Below are positions 1-7,619 of a stretch of 30,879 bases of DNA, in pieces. This DNA is from Oscillospiraceae bacterium (lineage in GTDB: Bacteria > Bacillota > Clostridia > Oscillospirales > Ruminococcaceae). A program made the translations under genes and the position numbers. Location: assembly GCA_020024615.1 (NCBI GenBank), contig JAHHTP010000021.1:1-30879 (forward strand). Reading direction: 5' to 3'. The stretch's first letter is position 1, and each line of letters starts with the position of its first letter. The notes under the pieces were generated by a model. That model saw only the letters and a program-made list of their open reading frames with translations. It made no database searches and was not told the DNA's origin.

Positions 1-54
1 AGCGCTGCGTTCGGGACGCAGAGGCCGCAAGTTCAAGTCTTGTCACCTCGACCA
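1..54 (+). tRNA. tRNA-Pro (CGG), 3' part, cut by window start
   Basis: The window opens inside a tRNA. The anticodon stem-loop CTGCG-TTCGGGA-CGCAG gives anticodon CGG, which reads proline codon CCG. It is followed by the T arm with GTTCAAGTC and the 3' acceptor strand CACCTCG, discriminator A and an encoded CCA. The first 23 bases (5' acceptor strand and most of the D arm) lie outside. All 54 bases are identical to the complete copy at 16207-16283 on the other strand, which confirms the identity. Confidence 0.93.
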
Positions 55-55
55 T

Positions 56-90
56 AAGGACATCCTTTACAGGATGTCCTTATTTATTTC
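56..90 (+). terminator. terminator of the first tRNA-Pro
   Basis: A perfect 10-bp stem (AAGGACATCC / GGATGTCCTT, 56-65 and 72-81) with a 6-base loop is followed by ATTTATTT. It starts two bases after the tRNA CCA end. Confidence 0.85.
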
Positions 91-92
91 TG

Positions 93-127
93 TCGGCAAA
101 TCGCGGGATTTGTCGATTTTTATTTTT
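93..127 (+). terminator. second, tandem terminator
   Basis: The stem TCGGCAAATC / GATTTGTCGA (93-102 and 107-116, one G-U pair) is followed by a long T-rich tract. It backs up the terminator just before it and insulates nrnA from the tRNA. Confidence 0.65.
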
Positions 128-143
128 TCTTCACACAAAAGAC

Positions 144-172
144 TTGTCAGGAGATAAAAAAGATAGTATAAT
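144..172 (+). promoter_or_regulatory. sigma-A promoter of nrnA-truB-ribF
   Basis: TTGTCA (144-149), a 17-bp spacer and a perfect TATAAT (167-172), 39 bases before the nrnA start. A ribosome binding site, GAAAGAGAG, lies at 195-203. Confidence 0.85.
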
Positions 173-211
173 ATAATGTAATTCCTATTTTAATGAAAGA
201 GAGAAATCCCC

Positions 212-1204
212 ATGAAACATCTGCTTGAAACTCCGTCTCAGGCTGCCGCACTGCTGCAAAGCCAGGACAGAATTTTGATTATTATGCACCGTCTGCCGGA
301 CTGTGACACAATCGGAAGCGGTGCTGCCCTCTGCAAAGCATTGCAGTCGCTGGGCAAGCAGGCCGCCTTATTCTGCAAAGATGAGATTTCTTCCCTTTAT
401 CGGGAAATCTTTACTGATATTACTGTGTACCATCCGGGAACTGGACTGCCGTTTGAACCAAAATATCTGGTGGCAGTTGATCTTGCTTCTCCAGATTTAT
501 TTGGTTCCGGTCTGGAAGCATACTCCTCCATGACCAACCTTTGTATCGACCACCATTCCACCAACAGCTGTTATGCGGAAAATATTCTGCTGATGGCACA
601 CGCAGCGGCAAACTGTGAAACCATCTTCGAGGTGATCCTGCATCTGCACGCTGCGATTACACCGGAAATTGCAACCTACCTTTACTGCGGTATTGCAACC
701 GATACCGGCTGCTTCCGCTATCCAAATGTCATTCCACACACCCTTGAAACTGCTGCAAAGCTGCTGCGTCTGGGTGCGGATGCAACGAAGGTAAACTATC
801 TTTTGTTTGAAACCAAATCCGAAGCAAAACTCAAACTTGAACAATATGTTATCTCACATTTTGAGATGTATTTTGACAAACAGTGCTGCTTATTTGTATT
901 GCCAAAACAGATTATAGATAGCCTTGATGCCGGTGAAAGCGATTTGAACAATCTCGCGGCAATGGGTAAAATCCAGCGTGGCGTCAAGGTAGCGGTCATG
1001 CTGCGCGAATTGCAGGAAAACACCTATAAAGTTTCCATCCGCACCACTGGCGACAGCGGCGTAGATGCAGGCGTTGTTTGTGCAATGCTCAGTGGCGGCG
1101 GACACGCCCGTTCTGCCGGATGCACTATTCGGGCAGATGCGCAGACCGCAAAAGAAATGATCATCAAGGCAATCTCGCTTCAGGTTGCCATCACAGGGAG
1201 ATAA
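212..1204 (+). CDS. nrnA: DHH/DHHA1 phosphoesterase, NrnA-type oligoribonuclease / pAp phosphatase
   Basis: A cytosolic enzyme of the DHH family that degrades very short RNA oligomers (nanoRNA) and, in characterised members, dephosphorylates 3'-phosphoadenosine 5'-phosphate. The sequence shows the N-terminal metal-binding motif HRLPDCDTIGS near residue 27, the DHH motif (CIDHHSTNS, near residue 111) and the C-terminal DHHA1 substrate-binding motif GGGHARSAGCT near residue 294. The length of 330 residues is normal for NrnA. It is first in an operon with truB and ribF; in many Firmicutes this trio follows rbfA, but here a tRNA with two terminators precedes it. Its own sigma-A promoter lies at 144-172. 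The family call is firm. Whether it acts mainly on nanoRNA, pAp or cyclic-dinucleotide products cannot be read from sequence. Confidence 0.93.
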   Translation: MKHLLETPSQAAALLQSQDRILIIMHRLPDCDTIGSGAALCKALQSLGKQAALFCKDEISSLYREIFTDITVYHPGTGLPFEPKYLVAVDLASPDLFGSGLEAYSSMTNLCIDHHSTNSCYAENILLMAHAAANCETIFEVILHLHAAITPEIATYLYCGIATDTGCFRYPNVIPHTLETAAKLLRLGADATKVNYLLFETKSEAKLKLEQYVISHFEMYFDKQCCLFVLPKQIIDSLDAGESDLNNLAAMGKIQRGVKVAVMLRELQENTYKVSIRTTGDSGVDAGVVCAMLSGGGHARSAGCTIRADAQTAKEMIIKAISLQVAITGR

Positions 1205-1211
1205 CCGCCGC

Positions 1212-2111
1212 ATGAACGGAATACTTTTAATCGATAAGCCACAGGGTTTTACCTCTTTTGATGTAGTTGCCAAAATGCGTGGCATTGCCCACACCAGAAA
1301 AATCGGTCATTCTGGCACACTCGACCCGATGGCAACCGGTGTACTTCCGCTGCTGATTGGAAATGCAACCAAAGCCTGTGATATTCTTCCCTGTGAGGAT
1401 AAAGCCTACCGTGCCGGATTTGCCTTAGGCAGCGTGACTGACACCCAGGACTGTACTGGAAAAGTATTGTCAACTTCGGATATTCGATGCACCAAAGAAC
1501 AGGTGCATGACGCGCTGTCCCAGTTTACTGGAAACATTATGCAGATTCCACCGATGTATTCCGCCGTATCAATCGGTGGCAAACGCCTGTATGAGCTGGC
1601 ACATCAGGGAATTGAAATTGAGCGACAGGCACGACCAGTCACCATTTACAGCATCACGCTGGAAGAATTTCATGAGGATACCCAGTCGGGCATTCTGTCC
1701 ATCCACTGCGGCAAAGGTACCTATGTGCGCACCATCTGCCACGATCTGGGGCAGGCTCTGGGTTGTGGCGGCATGATGACCTCCCTGCGCAGAACCATGG
1801 CAGCCGGTTTCCCGATCGAATCCTGCATCACATTAGAAGAAGCAGCCGCTCTCTCGGAGCAAGGCAGACTGGAAGAAAAGGCCTTGCCGGTGGAATGTGT
1901 CTTTGAAGTTTTCCCACTGCTGCATCTCGCGGATGCGCAGATTCGGATGTATAAAAACGGAATCAAGCTGGACTTAAATCGCCTGCCGGTTGACAAATCC
2001 AAAGAGGTTTACCGCATTCATGATGAAAACGGCAGCTTTTTGGGGCTGGCAAAATGCCGCTTTGAAACCGGAGAACTGATTCACTATAAAAATTTTGCAA
2101 TCAATCCATGA
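1212..2111 (+). CDS. truB: tRNA pseudouridine(55) synthase TruB
   Basis: Converts uridine 55 in the T loop of tRNAs to pseudouridine. The family signature GHSGTLDPMATGVLP is present with the catalytic aspartate at residue 38, as is the N-terminal motif LLIDKPQGFTSFDV. A C-terminal PUA-like region (about residues 235-299) is short and divergent, as usual in Firmicutes. I chose the ATG at 1212 because the family starts with the MNGILLIDKP-type sequence and a GGGAG ribosome binding site sits at 1196-1200; an in-frame start at 1185 would add nine residues inside nrnA. The spacing of 7 bases after nrnA and the 4-base overlap with an upstream ATG of ribF indicate one transcript. Confidence 0.95.
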   Translation: MNGILLIDKPQGFTSFDVVAKMRGIAHTRKIGHSGTLDPMATGVLPLLIGNATKACDILPCEDKAYRAGFALGSVTDTQDCTGKVLSTSDIRCTKEQVHDALSQFTGNIMQIPPMYSAVSIGGKRLYELAHQGIEIERQARPVTIYSITLEEFHEDTQSGILSIHCGKGTYVRTICHDLGQALGCGGMMTSLRRTMAAGFPIESCITLEEAAALSEQGRLEEKALPVECVFEVFPLLHLADAQIRMYKNGIKLDLNRLPVDKSKEVYRIHDENGSFLGLAKCRFETGELIHYKNFAINP

Positions 2112-2125
2112 AAGGAAGCGAACCA

Positions 2126-3037
2126 TTGAAAATCTATCGCGACATTCCATCGCTTTCTAACCAGATTCCGAAAACAGCCGTTGCTTTGGGGCTGTTTGAT
2201 GGCGTGCATTTGGGGCATCGTGCCGTAATTGGCGCTGTGGTGCAGCAGAAAAAACACGGGCTGACACCGGCTGTATTCACCTTTTCCACCCATCAATCCA
2301 CCCCATCCTCCAAAGGCAGCCTGTCCTATATCTGCACCGACACCGACCGCCTTTCCATATTGGAGTCGCTGGGTGTGGAAATCGTATTCATGCCGGATTT
2401 TGAGGACATCAAAGACCAGAGTGCATATGACTTTGTTCACGATATACTAAAATGCCGATTCAACGCCGGATTTGTCAGCTGTGGATTTAATTTCCACTTC
2501 GGTGCAAAAGGCGTGGGAAACATCGACATTCTGCAAAACGAATGTCTTTCCAGTGGCATAGCCCTGCATATCACCGATCCGATGACCTATGGCGGTGATC
2601 CCATTTCCAGCAGTCGCATTCGTAATCTGCTGTTAGAAGGCAAGATCGAGCAAGCCAATATTTTACTCGGTGCGCCATACTTTATCTCCGGCGAAGTCAT
2701 ACACGGATTCTCAGTCGGACATGAAATCGGATTCCCGACCGCCAATCAGGCCATTCAGCCAAACCGCATTGTGCCAAGGCATGGCGTATACGCAACCCTG
2801 ACCGAAATTGATGGGAAAACCTACCACAGTGTGACCAATATCGGCTTAAAGCCCACCATAGCCAAAATCGACAGTCCCCTTTCCGAAACGCATATCATCG
2901 GATACGACGGGGATTTATATGGCAAAAATATCAAGGTTATTTTCCGCTCTTTCCTGCGGCCGGAACAGAAATTTTCCGGACTGGATGCCTTAAAAGATCA
3001 GATTGCACGCGACAAACAGTGCAGCCTTGATTTTTAA
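2126..3037 (+). CDS. ribF: bifunctional riboflavin kinase / FAD synthetase
   Basis: Makes FMN from riboflavin and then FAD from FMN. The N-terminal nucleotidyltransferase domain (about residues 10-180) shows GLFDGVHLGH, the HxGH-type adenylyltransferase motif, and ISSSRIR. The C-terminal flavokinase domain (about 180-303) shows GEVIHGFSVG, GFPTAN and the glycine-rich PRHGVYAT. I prefer the TTG at 2126 (protein MKIYRDIPSL...) because AAAGGAAG lies 7 bases before it. An in-frame ATG at 2108 overlaps the truB stop (ATGA) but has no visible ribosome binding site; it would add six residues. Third gene of the nrnA-truB-ribF operon. The gene call is firm and the start is less sure. Confidence 0.94.
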   Translation: MKIYRDIPSLSNQIPKTAVALGLFDGVHLGHRAVIGAVVQQKKHGLTPAVFTFSTHQSTPSSKGSLSYICTDTDRLSILESLGVEIVFMPDFEDIKDQSAYDFVHDILKCRFNAGFVSCGFNFHFGAKGVGNIDILQNECLSSGIALHITDPMTYGGDPISSSRIRNLLLEGKIEQANILLGAPYFISGEVIHGFSVGHEIGFPTANQAIQPNRIVPRHGVYATLTEIDGKTYHSVTNIGLKPTIAKIDSPLSETHIIGYDGDLYGKNIKVIFRSFLRPEQKFSGLDALKDQIARDKQCSLDF

Positions 3038-3047
3038 CCAGGATAAA

Positions 3048-3100
3048 ACAAAACCGGACAGCCTCTATCCGCAACTGGAAGCTGTCCGGTTATTTTGTTT
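3048..3100. terminator. bidirectional terminator between ribF and ireB
   Basis: AACCGGACAGC (3053-3063) pairs with GCTGTCCGGTT (3081-3091). A-rich sequence on the left and TATTTTGTTT on the right let it end both converging transcripts. Confidence 0.8.
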
Positions 3101-3347
3101 ACTTTACATTCAAATATTCCTTCAACATCTCTTGCAGCAACTCATCCCTGTCAATATGACGGATTAAGCCTCGTGCATTATTGTGTGTGGTAATATATGT
3201 CGGATCTTCTGAAAGAATGTATCCAACAATTTGATTGATTGGATTATAATTTTTCTCTGCCAACGCATGATAAACAGTTGTTAAAATCTGTTTCATTTCC
3301 TTTTCATTATCGTTGGGCACGGTAAAGGTCATCGTTTTATCCAGCAT
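3099..3347 (-). CDS. ireB: IreB-family regulatory protein (UPF0297)
   Basis: A small cytosolic protein of 82 residues. In Enterococcus faecalis IreB is a substrate of the Ser/Thr kinase IreK (PrkC type) and limits cephalosporin resistance; elsewhere the role is unknown. The sequence is typical: the N-terminal DKTMTFTVPNDNEKEMKQIL, the central INQIVGYILSEDPTYITTHNNAR and the acidic RDELLQEMLKEYL tail. The ATG at 3347 is chosen because family members begin MxDKTM and an AGGAGGG ribosome binding site lies at 3354-3360; a longer reading to 3377 would place that site inside the gene. It has its own promoter and terminator. In most Firmicutes it is joined to ruvX (yqgF) and a DUF1292 gene, which are absent here. 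Confidence 0.92.
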   Translation of the reverse strand: MLDKTMTFTVPNDNEKEMKQILTTVYHALAEKNYNPINQIVGYILSEDPTYITTHNNARGLIRHIDRDELLQEMLKEYLNVK

Positions 3348-3406
3348 AATTTTCCCTCCTATATTAGTTAATCGCAAAATCGCTGATGAACTTTTTATAT
3401 AGCTAT

Positions 3407-3435
3407 ATTATACCACAAAAACCTTTGTATGACAA
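3407..3435 (-). promoter_or_regulatory. sigma-A promoter of ireB
   Basis: On the minus strand TTGTCA (3430-3435), a 17-bp spacer and TATAAT (3407-3412), 59 bases before the ireB start. Confidence 0.8.
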
Positions 3436-3470
3436 TACTTTCCATTGTGAATTTTTTATGCATCCAGCAA

Positions 3471-3497
3471 AGCCCAGGCTTGCAAAAAGCCCGGGCT
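3471..3497 (-). terminator. hairpin ending the pheST transcript
   Basis: AGCCCGGGCT and AGCCTGGGCT on the minus strand form a 10-bp stem with one G-U pair and a 7-base loop, beginning 6 bases after the pheT stop. The following T tract is weak, so termination may be partial. Confidence 0.6.
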
Positions 3498-3503
3498 AAT
3501 TTA

Positions 3504-5885
3504 TTAAGAACGCAGAACAATGTCTTCCGCAGCAAGTGCTTTTAATACGCGTTTTACTGCATTATCGACTTCCTCGTCTGTCAGGGTATTCTGTTTGTTG
3601 CGCAGAACAATGGTATAAGCAACACTCTTCTTGCCTTTTTCCATATGCTCGCCTTCATATACATCGAACAATTTGACTGCTTCCAGATGCTTGCCTGCCG
3701 CACCACGGATGATCTTCTCGATTTTTGCAACCGGTGTGGTCTTATCGCAAACCAGTGCAAGGTCACGGGAAGATGCCGGGAATTTCGGAAGCTGGGCGTA
3801 CTGACGTTCCGGCTCATGCAGATCAAACAGTTTATCGGCAGACAGGTTTGCAACAAATGCTTTGGTGCCAATCTCGTAGTTTGCAGCGACACGCGGATGA
3901 ATCTGGCCGATTATTCCGATTTCTACATCGCCTTTAAACACTCTTGCCGTCTGTCCTGGATGGAAGGTCGGGTTGTCCTTGACAGCCTCAAATTCAATAT
4001 CGGTTACATTTAATGCTTTCAGCAGGGTTTCCACGATACCTTTGAGTGCAAAATAATCTGCACCGTTTTCATACATACCGATGGCAATCATATTGTTTTC
4101 GTTCGGCAGTTTGCCCTCCTGCGTCGGGATATACTCTCTGCCGATTTCATAGCACCACATATGCTCATTGCGGTTGTTGTAGTTACGGGACAGGACATCC
4201 AGAACAGATGGAATAATCGTGGTTCTCATCACCGAGGTATCCTCTCCCAGCGGGTTGGAAATAACAACCGAATTGCGCAGAGTGGAATCCACCGGCAGAC
4301 CAATGCGGTCATATACCTTCGGGCTGACAAAAGAGTAGGTCTGAACCTCGCTCAAACCGCAGCCGAGCAATACTTCATTGATGGTACGGTCAAAAACCTG
4401 ACGCTCAGTCGGTCTTGCATTCGCAACGCCACGGATTGCGGTGGTCGGAATGTTGTTATAGCCATAGATTCTTGCAACTTCCTCAGCAACATCCGCTTTA
4501 TGATGAATATCGGTACGGAAATACGGAACAACGATATTGCCATCCTCAATCTCAAAGCCGAGGCTGTTTAAGATAGCAATCTGGCGGTCGGTCGGAATCT
4601 CGACACCCAGGAATTTGGAGATCCACTCTGGAGTAAACGGGAAGGAAATCGGCGTCAGATCGGCATTGCAAACATCAATCATACCGTCAACCACCTCACC
4701 AACACCCAGCATCTCAACCAGCTCACACGCACGCAGAACAGCTTCTTCGGTCATGGTGGCATTCAGGCCTTTTTCAAAACGGCCGGATGCATCGGTACGC
4801 ATACCCAGATTTTTTGCGGTGATGCGGACAGAAGAACCTTTAAAGTTAGCAGATTCAAAGATAACGGTGTTGGTATCCTCGACAATACCGGAATTTTCAC
4901 CGCCCATAACACCTGCCACAGCAACCGGTTTTTCAGAATCGGCAATTACCAGCATATCCTCGGTCAGCTCATGTTCAACGCCGTCTAAGGTTACAATCTT
5001 CTCACCTGCTTTTGCATTTCGGACATCAATCTTGTGATCTTTGACAAAACGATAGTCAAATGCATGCATTGGCTGACCATATTCGAGCATAACGAAGTTG
5101 GTAATATCAACCAGATTATTGATCGGACGAACCCCGCTTGCACGCAGACGCTCTCTCATCCAGCGCGGAGATGGTCCAATTTTAACATTTTTAACTGCCT
5201 TACAGGTATAGCGTGGGCAGAGTTCCGGATTGGAAACGGTCACATCAATATAGTTGTGAATGTCGTCACCGTCGTTTGCAATCGAAACAACTGGTGCTTT
5301 TACATTTAAAGTTTTGCCGAAGGTGGCAGCAGCCTCACGCGCCAAACCGATGACAGACAGGCAGTCCGGACGGTTGGAAGTAATCTCAAACTCAACTTTC
5401 AAGTCATTTAACCCCAGCGCTGAGCAGATATCCTGGCCCACTTCACATTCTTCTTCAATCAGGAAGATACCATCCTCAATCGCATATGGGAAATCGTTAA
5501 CAGTTAGGCCCAATTCGCCTAAAGAACACATCATACCGTTAGACGGCACACCGCGCAGCTTGCCTTTTTTGATTTTTGTACCGCCCGGCAAGGTAGAATT
5601 GTCCAGTGCAGCCGGAACCAGCACGCCCGGAGTAACATTGGAAGCACCAGTAACAATCTGAACCGGCTCCTCTTTGCCAACATCCAACTGGCAGATTACT
5701 AAGTGGTCGGAATCCGGGTGTTTTTCCACCGACAGTACTTTACCAACCACAACATTGGAAATCTCGCTGTCCTCATGCTCATAGGTTTCCACTTTAGAGC
5801 CGGACATACTCATTGCTTCGGAAAATTCACGGTCAACTGCGGTCACATCGGTATAATCCCGCAGCCATCTCATTGATAAATCCAT
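3504..5885 (-). CDS. pheT: phenylalanyl-tRNA synthetase beta subunit
   Basis: Beta chain of the alpha2-beta2 enzyme that charges tRNA-Phe; it carries the editing site and tRNA-binding modules. Domains seen in order over 793 residues: B1 start MDLSMRWLRDYTD; an EMAP-type tRNA-binding domain (about 40-150, VVGKVLSVEKHPDSDHL); the B3/B4 editing domain (about 210-390, MLEYGQPMHAFD); B5 (about 410-475); the catalytic-like core; and the C-terminal ferredoxin-fold anticodon-binding domain (about 700-793, KFPASSRDLALVCDK). The length is normal for the family (about 790-800). An AAAGGGAT ribosome binding site precedes the ATG. It lies 38 bases after pheS under the same T-box. Confidence 0.97.
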   Translation of the reverse strand: MDLSMRWLRDYTDVTAVDREFSEAMSMSGSKVETYEHEDSEISNVVVGKVLSVEKHPDSDHLVICQLDVGKEEPVQIVTGASNVTPGVLVPAALDNSTLPGGTKIKKGKLRGVPSNGMMCSLGELGLTVNDFPYAIEDGIFLIEEECEVGQDICSALGLNDLKVEFEITSNRPDCLSVIGLAREAAATFGKTLNVKAPVVSIANDGDDIHNYIDVTVSNPELCPRYTCKAVKNVKIGPSPRWMRERLRASGVRPINNLVDITNFVMLEYGQPMHAFDYRFVKDHKIDVRNAKAGEKIVTLDGVEHELTEDMLVIADSEKPVAVAGVMGGENSGIVEDTNTVIFESANFKGSSVRITAKNLGMRTDASGRFEKGLNATMTEEAVLRACELVEMLGVGEVVDGMIDVCNADLTPISFPFTPEWISKFLGVEIPTDRQIAILNSLGFEIEDGNIVVPYFRTDIHHKADVAEEVARIYGYNNIPTTAIRGVANARPTERQVFDRTINEVLLGCGLSEVQTYSFVSPKVYDRIGLPVDSTLRNSVVISNPLGEDTSVMRTTIIPSVLDVLSRNYNNRNEHMWCYEIGREYIPTQEGKLPNENNMIAIGMYENGADYFALKGIVETLLKALNVTDIEFEAVKDNPTFHPGQTARVFKGDVEIGIIGQIHPRVAANYEIGTKAFVANLSADKLFDLHEPERQYAQLPKFPASSRDLALVCDKTTPVAKIEKIIRGAAGKHLEAVKLFDVYEGEHMEKGKKSVAYTIVLRNKQNTLTDEEVDNAVKRVLKALAAEDIVLRS

Positions 5886-5923
5886 ATTATATCCCTTTCT
5901 GTTGCCTTTACTCTATCGCGGGA

Positions 5924-6943
5924 TTAAAACTGCGATAAGAAACGCTGATCGTTTTCGTACAGATGACGCATATCGTCGATATTATAACGGCGCATAACAA
6001 TACGCTCCAGACCCAGACCAAATGCAAGGCCGGTGTATTCTTCTGGATCGATGCCGCAGTTCTCTAATACCTTCGGATGAACCATGCCGCAGCCTAAAAT
6101 CTCAATCCAACCCTCGCCTTTGCACAGACGGCAGCCTTCACCCTTACAAGCAAAGCACTGAATATCCATCTCCGCACTCGGCTCAGTGAACGGGAAATGA
6201 TGCGGACGGAAACGAACCACGCTGTCCTCACCATACAGACGCTTGATGAACAGTTCCAGCGTACCTTTTAATTCCGCCATGCTCACATCTTTATCAACAA
6301 CCAATCCCTCAATCTGATGGAACAGCGGAGAATGGGTTGCATCGACTGCATCAGAACGGTATACACGACCCGGAGAGATAATACGGATCGGCGGTTTTAC
6401 CTTCTCCATAGTGCGAATCTGCACCGGGGAAGTCTGGGTACGCAGCAGTACATTATCAGTGATATAGAAGGTGTCCTGGGTATCGCGTGCCGGATGATCT
6501 TTCGGAATATTCAAAGCCTCAAAGTTGTAGTAATCATACTCAACCTCCGGACCAGAAACGCTGTCAAAACCAAGACCCAGGAAAATTTCGGTAACCTCGT
6601 TTAATACTTTGGTCAGCGGATGGGAGTGTCCGCGCATAACCGGTTTGCCCGGCATGGTGACATCGATGGTTTCCGCCTCTAAGGATGCCTGCAAAGCCTC
6701 CTCTTTTAACTGCTCCACACGCTGTTTGATATGATTTTCGATGTCGGTACGCAGTTCGTTTGCCAGCGCACCAATCACCGGACGCTCCTCTGCGGAAAGT
6801 TTACCCATCTGTTTTAAGATTGCAGAAACCTCGCCTTTTTTGCCGAGGAACTGAACACGCAGCTCGTCCAGGGCTTTCAAATCGGATGCTTCTTCCAGAG
6901 CCGAGAACGCTTTTGCACGCAGCTGTTCAAGCTGTTCTTTCAT
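5924..6943 (-). CDS. pheS: phenylalanyl-tRNA synthetase alpha subunit
   Basis: Catalytic alpha chain. It has an N-terminal coiled-coil arm (about residues 1-90) that binds tRNA and a class II core with motif 2 (ISPGRVYRSDAVDATHSPLF) and motif 3 (GLAFGLGLERIVMRRY). A CxxC...CxxC insertion (CFACKGEGCRLCKGEGW) before motif 3 could hold zinc; this insert is common in clostridial PheS. I chose the ATG at 6943 (MKEQLEQLRAKAF) because AAGGAAGGAA lies at 6951-6960; the frame stays open to 6991 but that stretch overlaps the leader, so the product is 339 residues. First gene of pheS-pheT, controlled by the T-box just upstream. Confidence 0.96.
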   Translation of the reverse strand: MKEQLEQLRAKAFSALEEASDLKALDELRVQFLGKKGEVSAILKQMGKLSAEERPVIGALANELRTDIENHIKQRVEQLKEEALQASLEAETIDVTMPGKPVMRGHSHPLTKVLNEVTEIFLGLGFDSVSGPEVEYDYYNFEALNIPKDHPARDTQDTFYITDNVLLRTQTSPVQIRTMEKVKPPIRIISPGRVYRSDAVDATHSPLFHQIEGLVVDKDVSMAELKGTLELFIKRLYGEDSVVRFRPHHFPFTEPSAEMDIQCFACKGEGCRLCKGEGWIEILGCGMVHPKVLENCGIDPEEYTGLAFGLGLERIVMRRYNIDDMRHLYENDQRFLSQF

Positions 6944-6989
6944 AACTAATTCCTTCCTTTCAAACATATCTAAAACCAAAAATGAGCGC

Positions 6990-7258
6990 AAAAAAACCTG
7001 TATCCCCCAAAAGGGACACAGGACGATAAATCATACCGCGGTACCACCCGTATTTTAGCCGTACAGAAGCTAACACTCCTTCTCCCGATAACGATGGGAA
7101 TGATCGTTGCAGCCTACTGAAACGCATTCAGCCGCACCACTCACAAGTGAACTTCAACATCGCTTTTGTCTACGGCATTTCAGCACCTGCCGCTCTCTGT
7201 AAGGCTTTCCGATATCTACTCTCTTGATCCGCGTGTTTGACTCATTTTCCAGTTGTCA
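6990..7258 (-). ncRNA. T-box leader of pheST, Phe (UUC) specifier
   Basis: A cis-acting RNA that senses uncharged tRNA-Phe and lets transcription continue when it is plentiful. On the minus strand the antiterminator T-box GGGTGGTACCGCGG is at 7036-7049. It is followed by an intrinsic terminator, CCTGTGTCCC / GGGGGATACAGG plus seven T (6990-7022). Stem I lies upstream, with an AGAGAGTAG element (loop-E type) on its 5' side and an AGAGAGCGGCAGG distal region. A TTC triplet at 7149-7151, in the context GAAG-TTC-ACTT, is the best specifier candidate and matches the Phe genes downstream. The 5' end is estimated from the promoter at 7265-7293. Confidence 0.93.
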
Positions 7259-7264
7259 TCTGCT

Positions 7265-7293
7265 ATTATAGCACACCATCCTGCAAAAATCAA
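7265..7293 (-). promoter_or_regulatory. sigma-A promoter of the T-box/pheST unit
   Basis: On the minus strand TTGATT (7288-7293), a 17-bp spacer and a perfect TATAAT (7265-7270). Confidence 0.85.
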
Positions 7294-7305
7294 CCCCTTT
7301 TACAA

Positions 7306-7331
7306 CAAAAAAGAGGGGAAATCTCCCCTCT
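7306..7331 (-). terminator. terminator of the Gly/Cys small-protein gene
   Basis: On the minus strand AGAGGGGA (7324-7331), loop GATT and TCCCCTCT (7312-7319) are followed by TTTTTTG. It ends the transcript of the small gene 17 bases after its stop and sits just before the pheST promoter. Confidence 0.88.
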
Positions 7332-7347
7332 CTTGCCTGAAAGTCTA

Positions 7348-7509
7348 TCAGCAGCAGCCAGTGCCGCCACCACAACCATTGCCACAGCCACAGCCATTAC
7401 CATTACCGCAGCCATTGCCATTGCCACAGCCCCAACCGCCACAGCAGAATAACAATACTAAAATGATGATAATCCATGCGCAATTATTATTGTATCCACA
7501 ACCAAACAT
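7348..7509 (-). CDS. Gly/Cys/Asn-rich small membrane protein, possibly YjcZ-like
   Basis: A 53-residue protein. The start MFGCGYNNNCAW is followed by a hydrophobic segment (about residues 11-23, WIIIILVLLF) and a tail made almost wholly of Gly, Cys and Asn in GCGNGNG-type repeats, ending GTGCC. There are 11 cysteines. A strong ribosome binding site, GGAAAGGAG, lies 6 bases before the ATG, and a clean terminator follows the TGA, so I treat it as a real gene. Its layout (short polar start, IIII-type helix, Gly/Cys tail) resembles small YjcZ-type sporulation proteins and Gly-rich coat peptides of Bacilli, but this is similarity of pattern only. It follows spoIIIAH on the same strand after 110 bases holding two hairpins. 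Its function is unknown. Confidence 0.78.
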   Translation of the reverse strand: MFGCGYNNNCAWIIIILVLLFCCGGWGCGNGNGCGNGNGCGCGNGCGGGTGCC

Positions 7510-7540
7510 AGTGTTCTCCTTTCCAAGAGAATAACAGTTT

Positions 7541-7562
7541 CAGAACCTTTTCTTTGGTTCTG
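7541..7562 (-). repeat. perfect 7-bp inverted repeat before the small-protein gene
   Basis: CAGAACC, 8 bases, GGTTCTG (7541-7547 and 7556-7562). There is no T tract on either side, so it is not a typical terminator. It may be a leader hairpin of the gene at 7348-7509. Confidence 0.6.
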
Positions 7563-7563
7563 C

Positions 7564-7584
7564 GATGATGAATCATTCATCATC
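7564..7584. repeat. perfect 9-bp palindrome after spoIIIAH
   Basis: GATGATGAA-TCA-TTCATCATC. It is perfect over 9 pairs with a 3-base centre. It lies between the spoIIIAH stop and the small gene and lacks a T tract. It could be a protein-binding site or a 3'-end stabilising hairpin for the spoIIIA message. Confidence 0.65.
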
Positions 7585-7619
7585 TGACACATACTATGCG
7601 GGTTTGGAAGTTTGGTGCA

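Noticed and set aside
7360..7440. Short tandem repeats that look like a possible CRISPR or microsatellite
   Set aside because: The repeats are 6-12 bases of GGC/AAT/TGT codons inside a reading frame, with no spacers and no cas genes.
7253..7534. Plus-strand open frame rich in Pro and Gln
   Set aside because: It is the mirror image of the Gly/Asn/Cys repeats of the minus-strand small gene, which has the ribosome binding site and terminator. The plus strand has neither.
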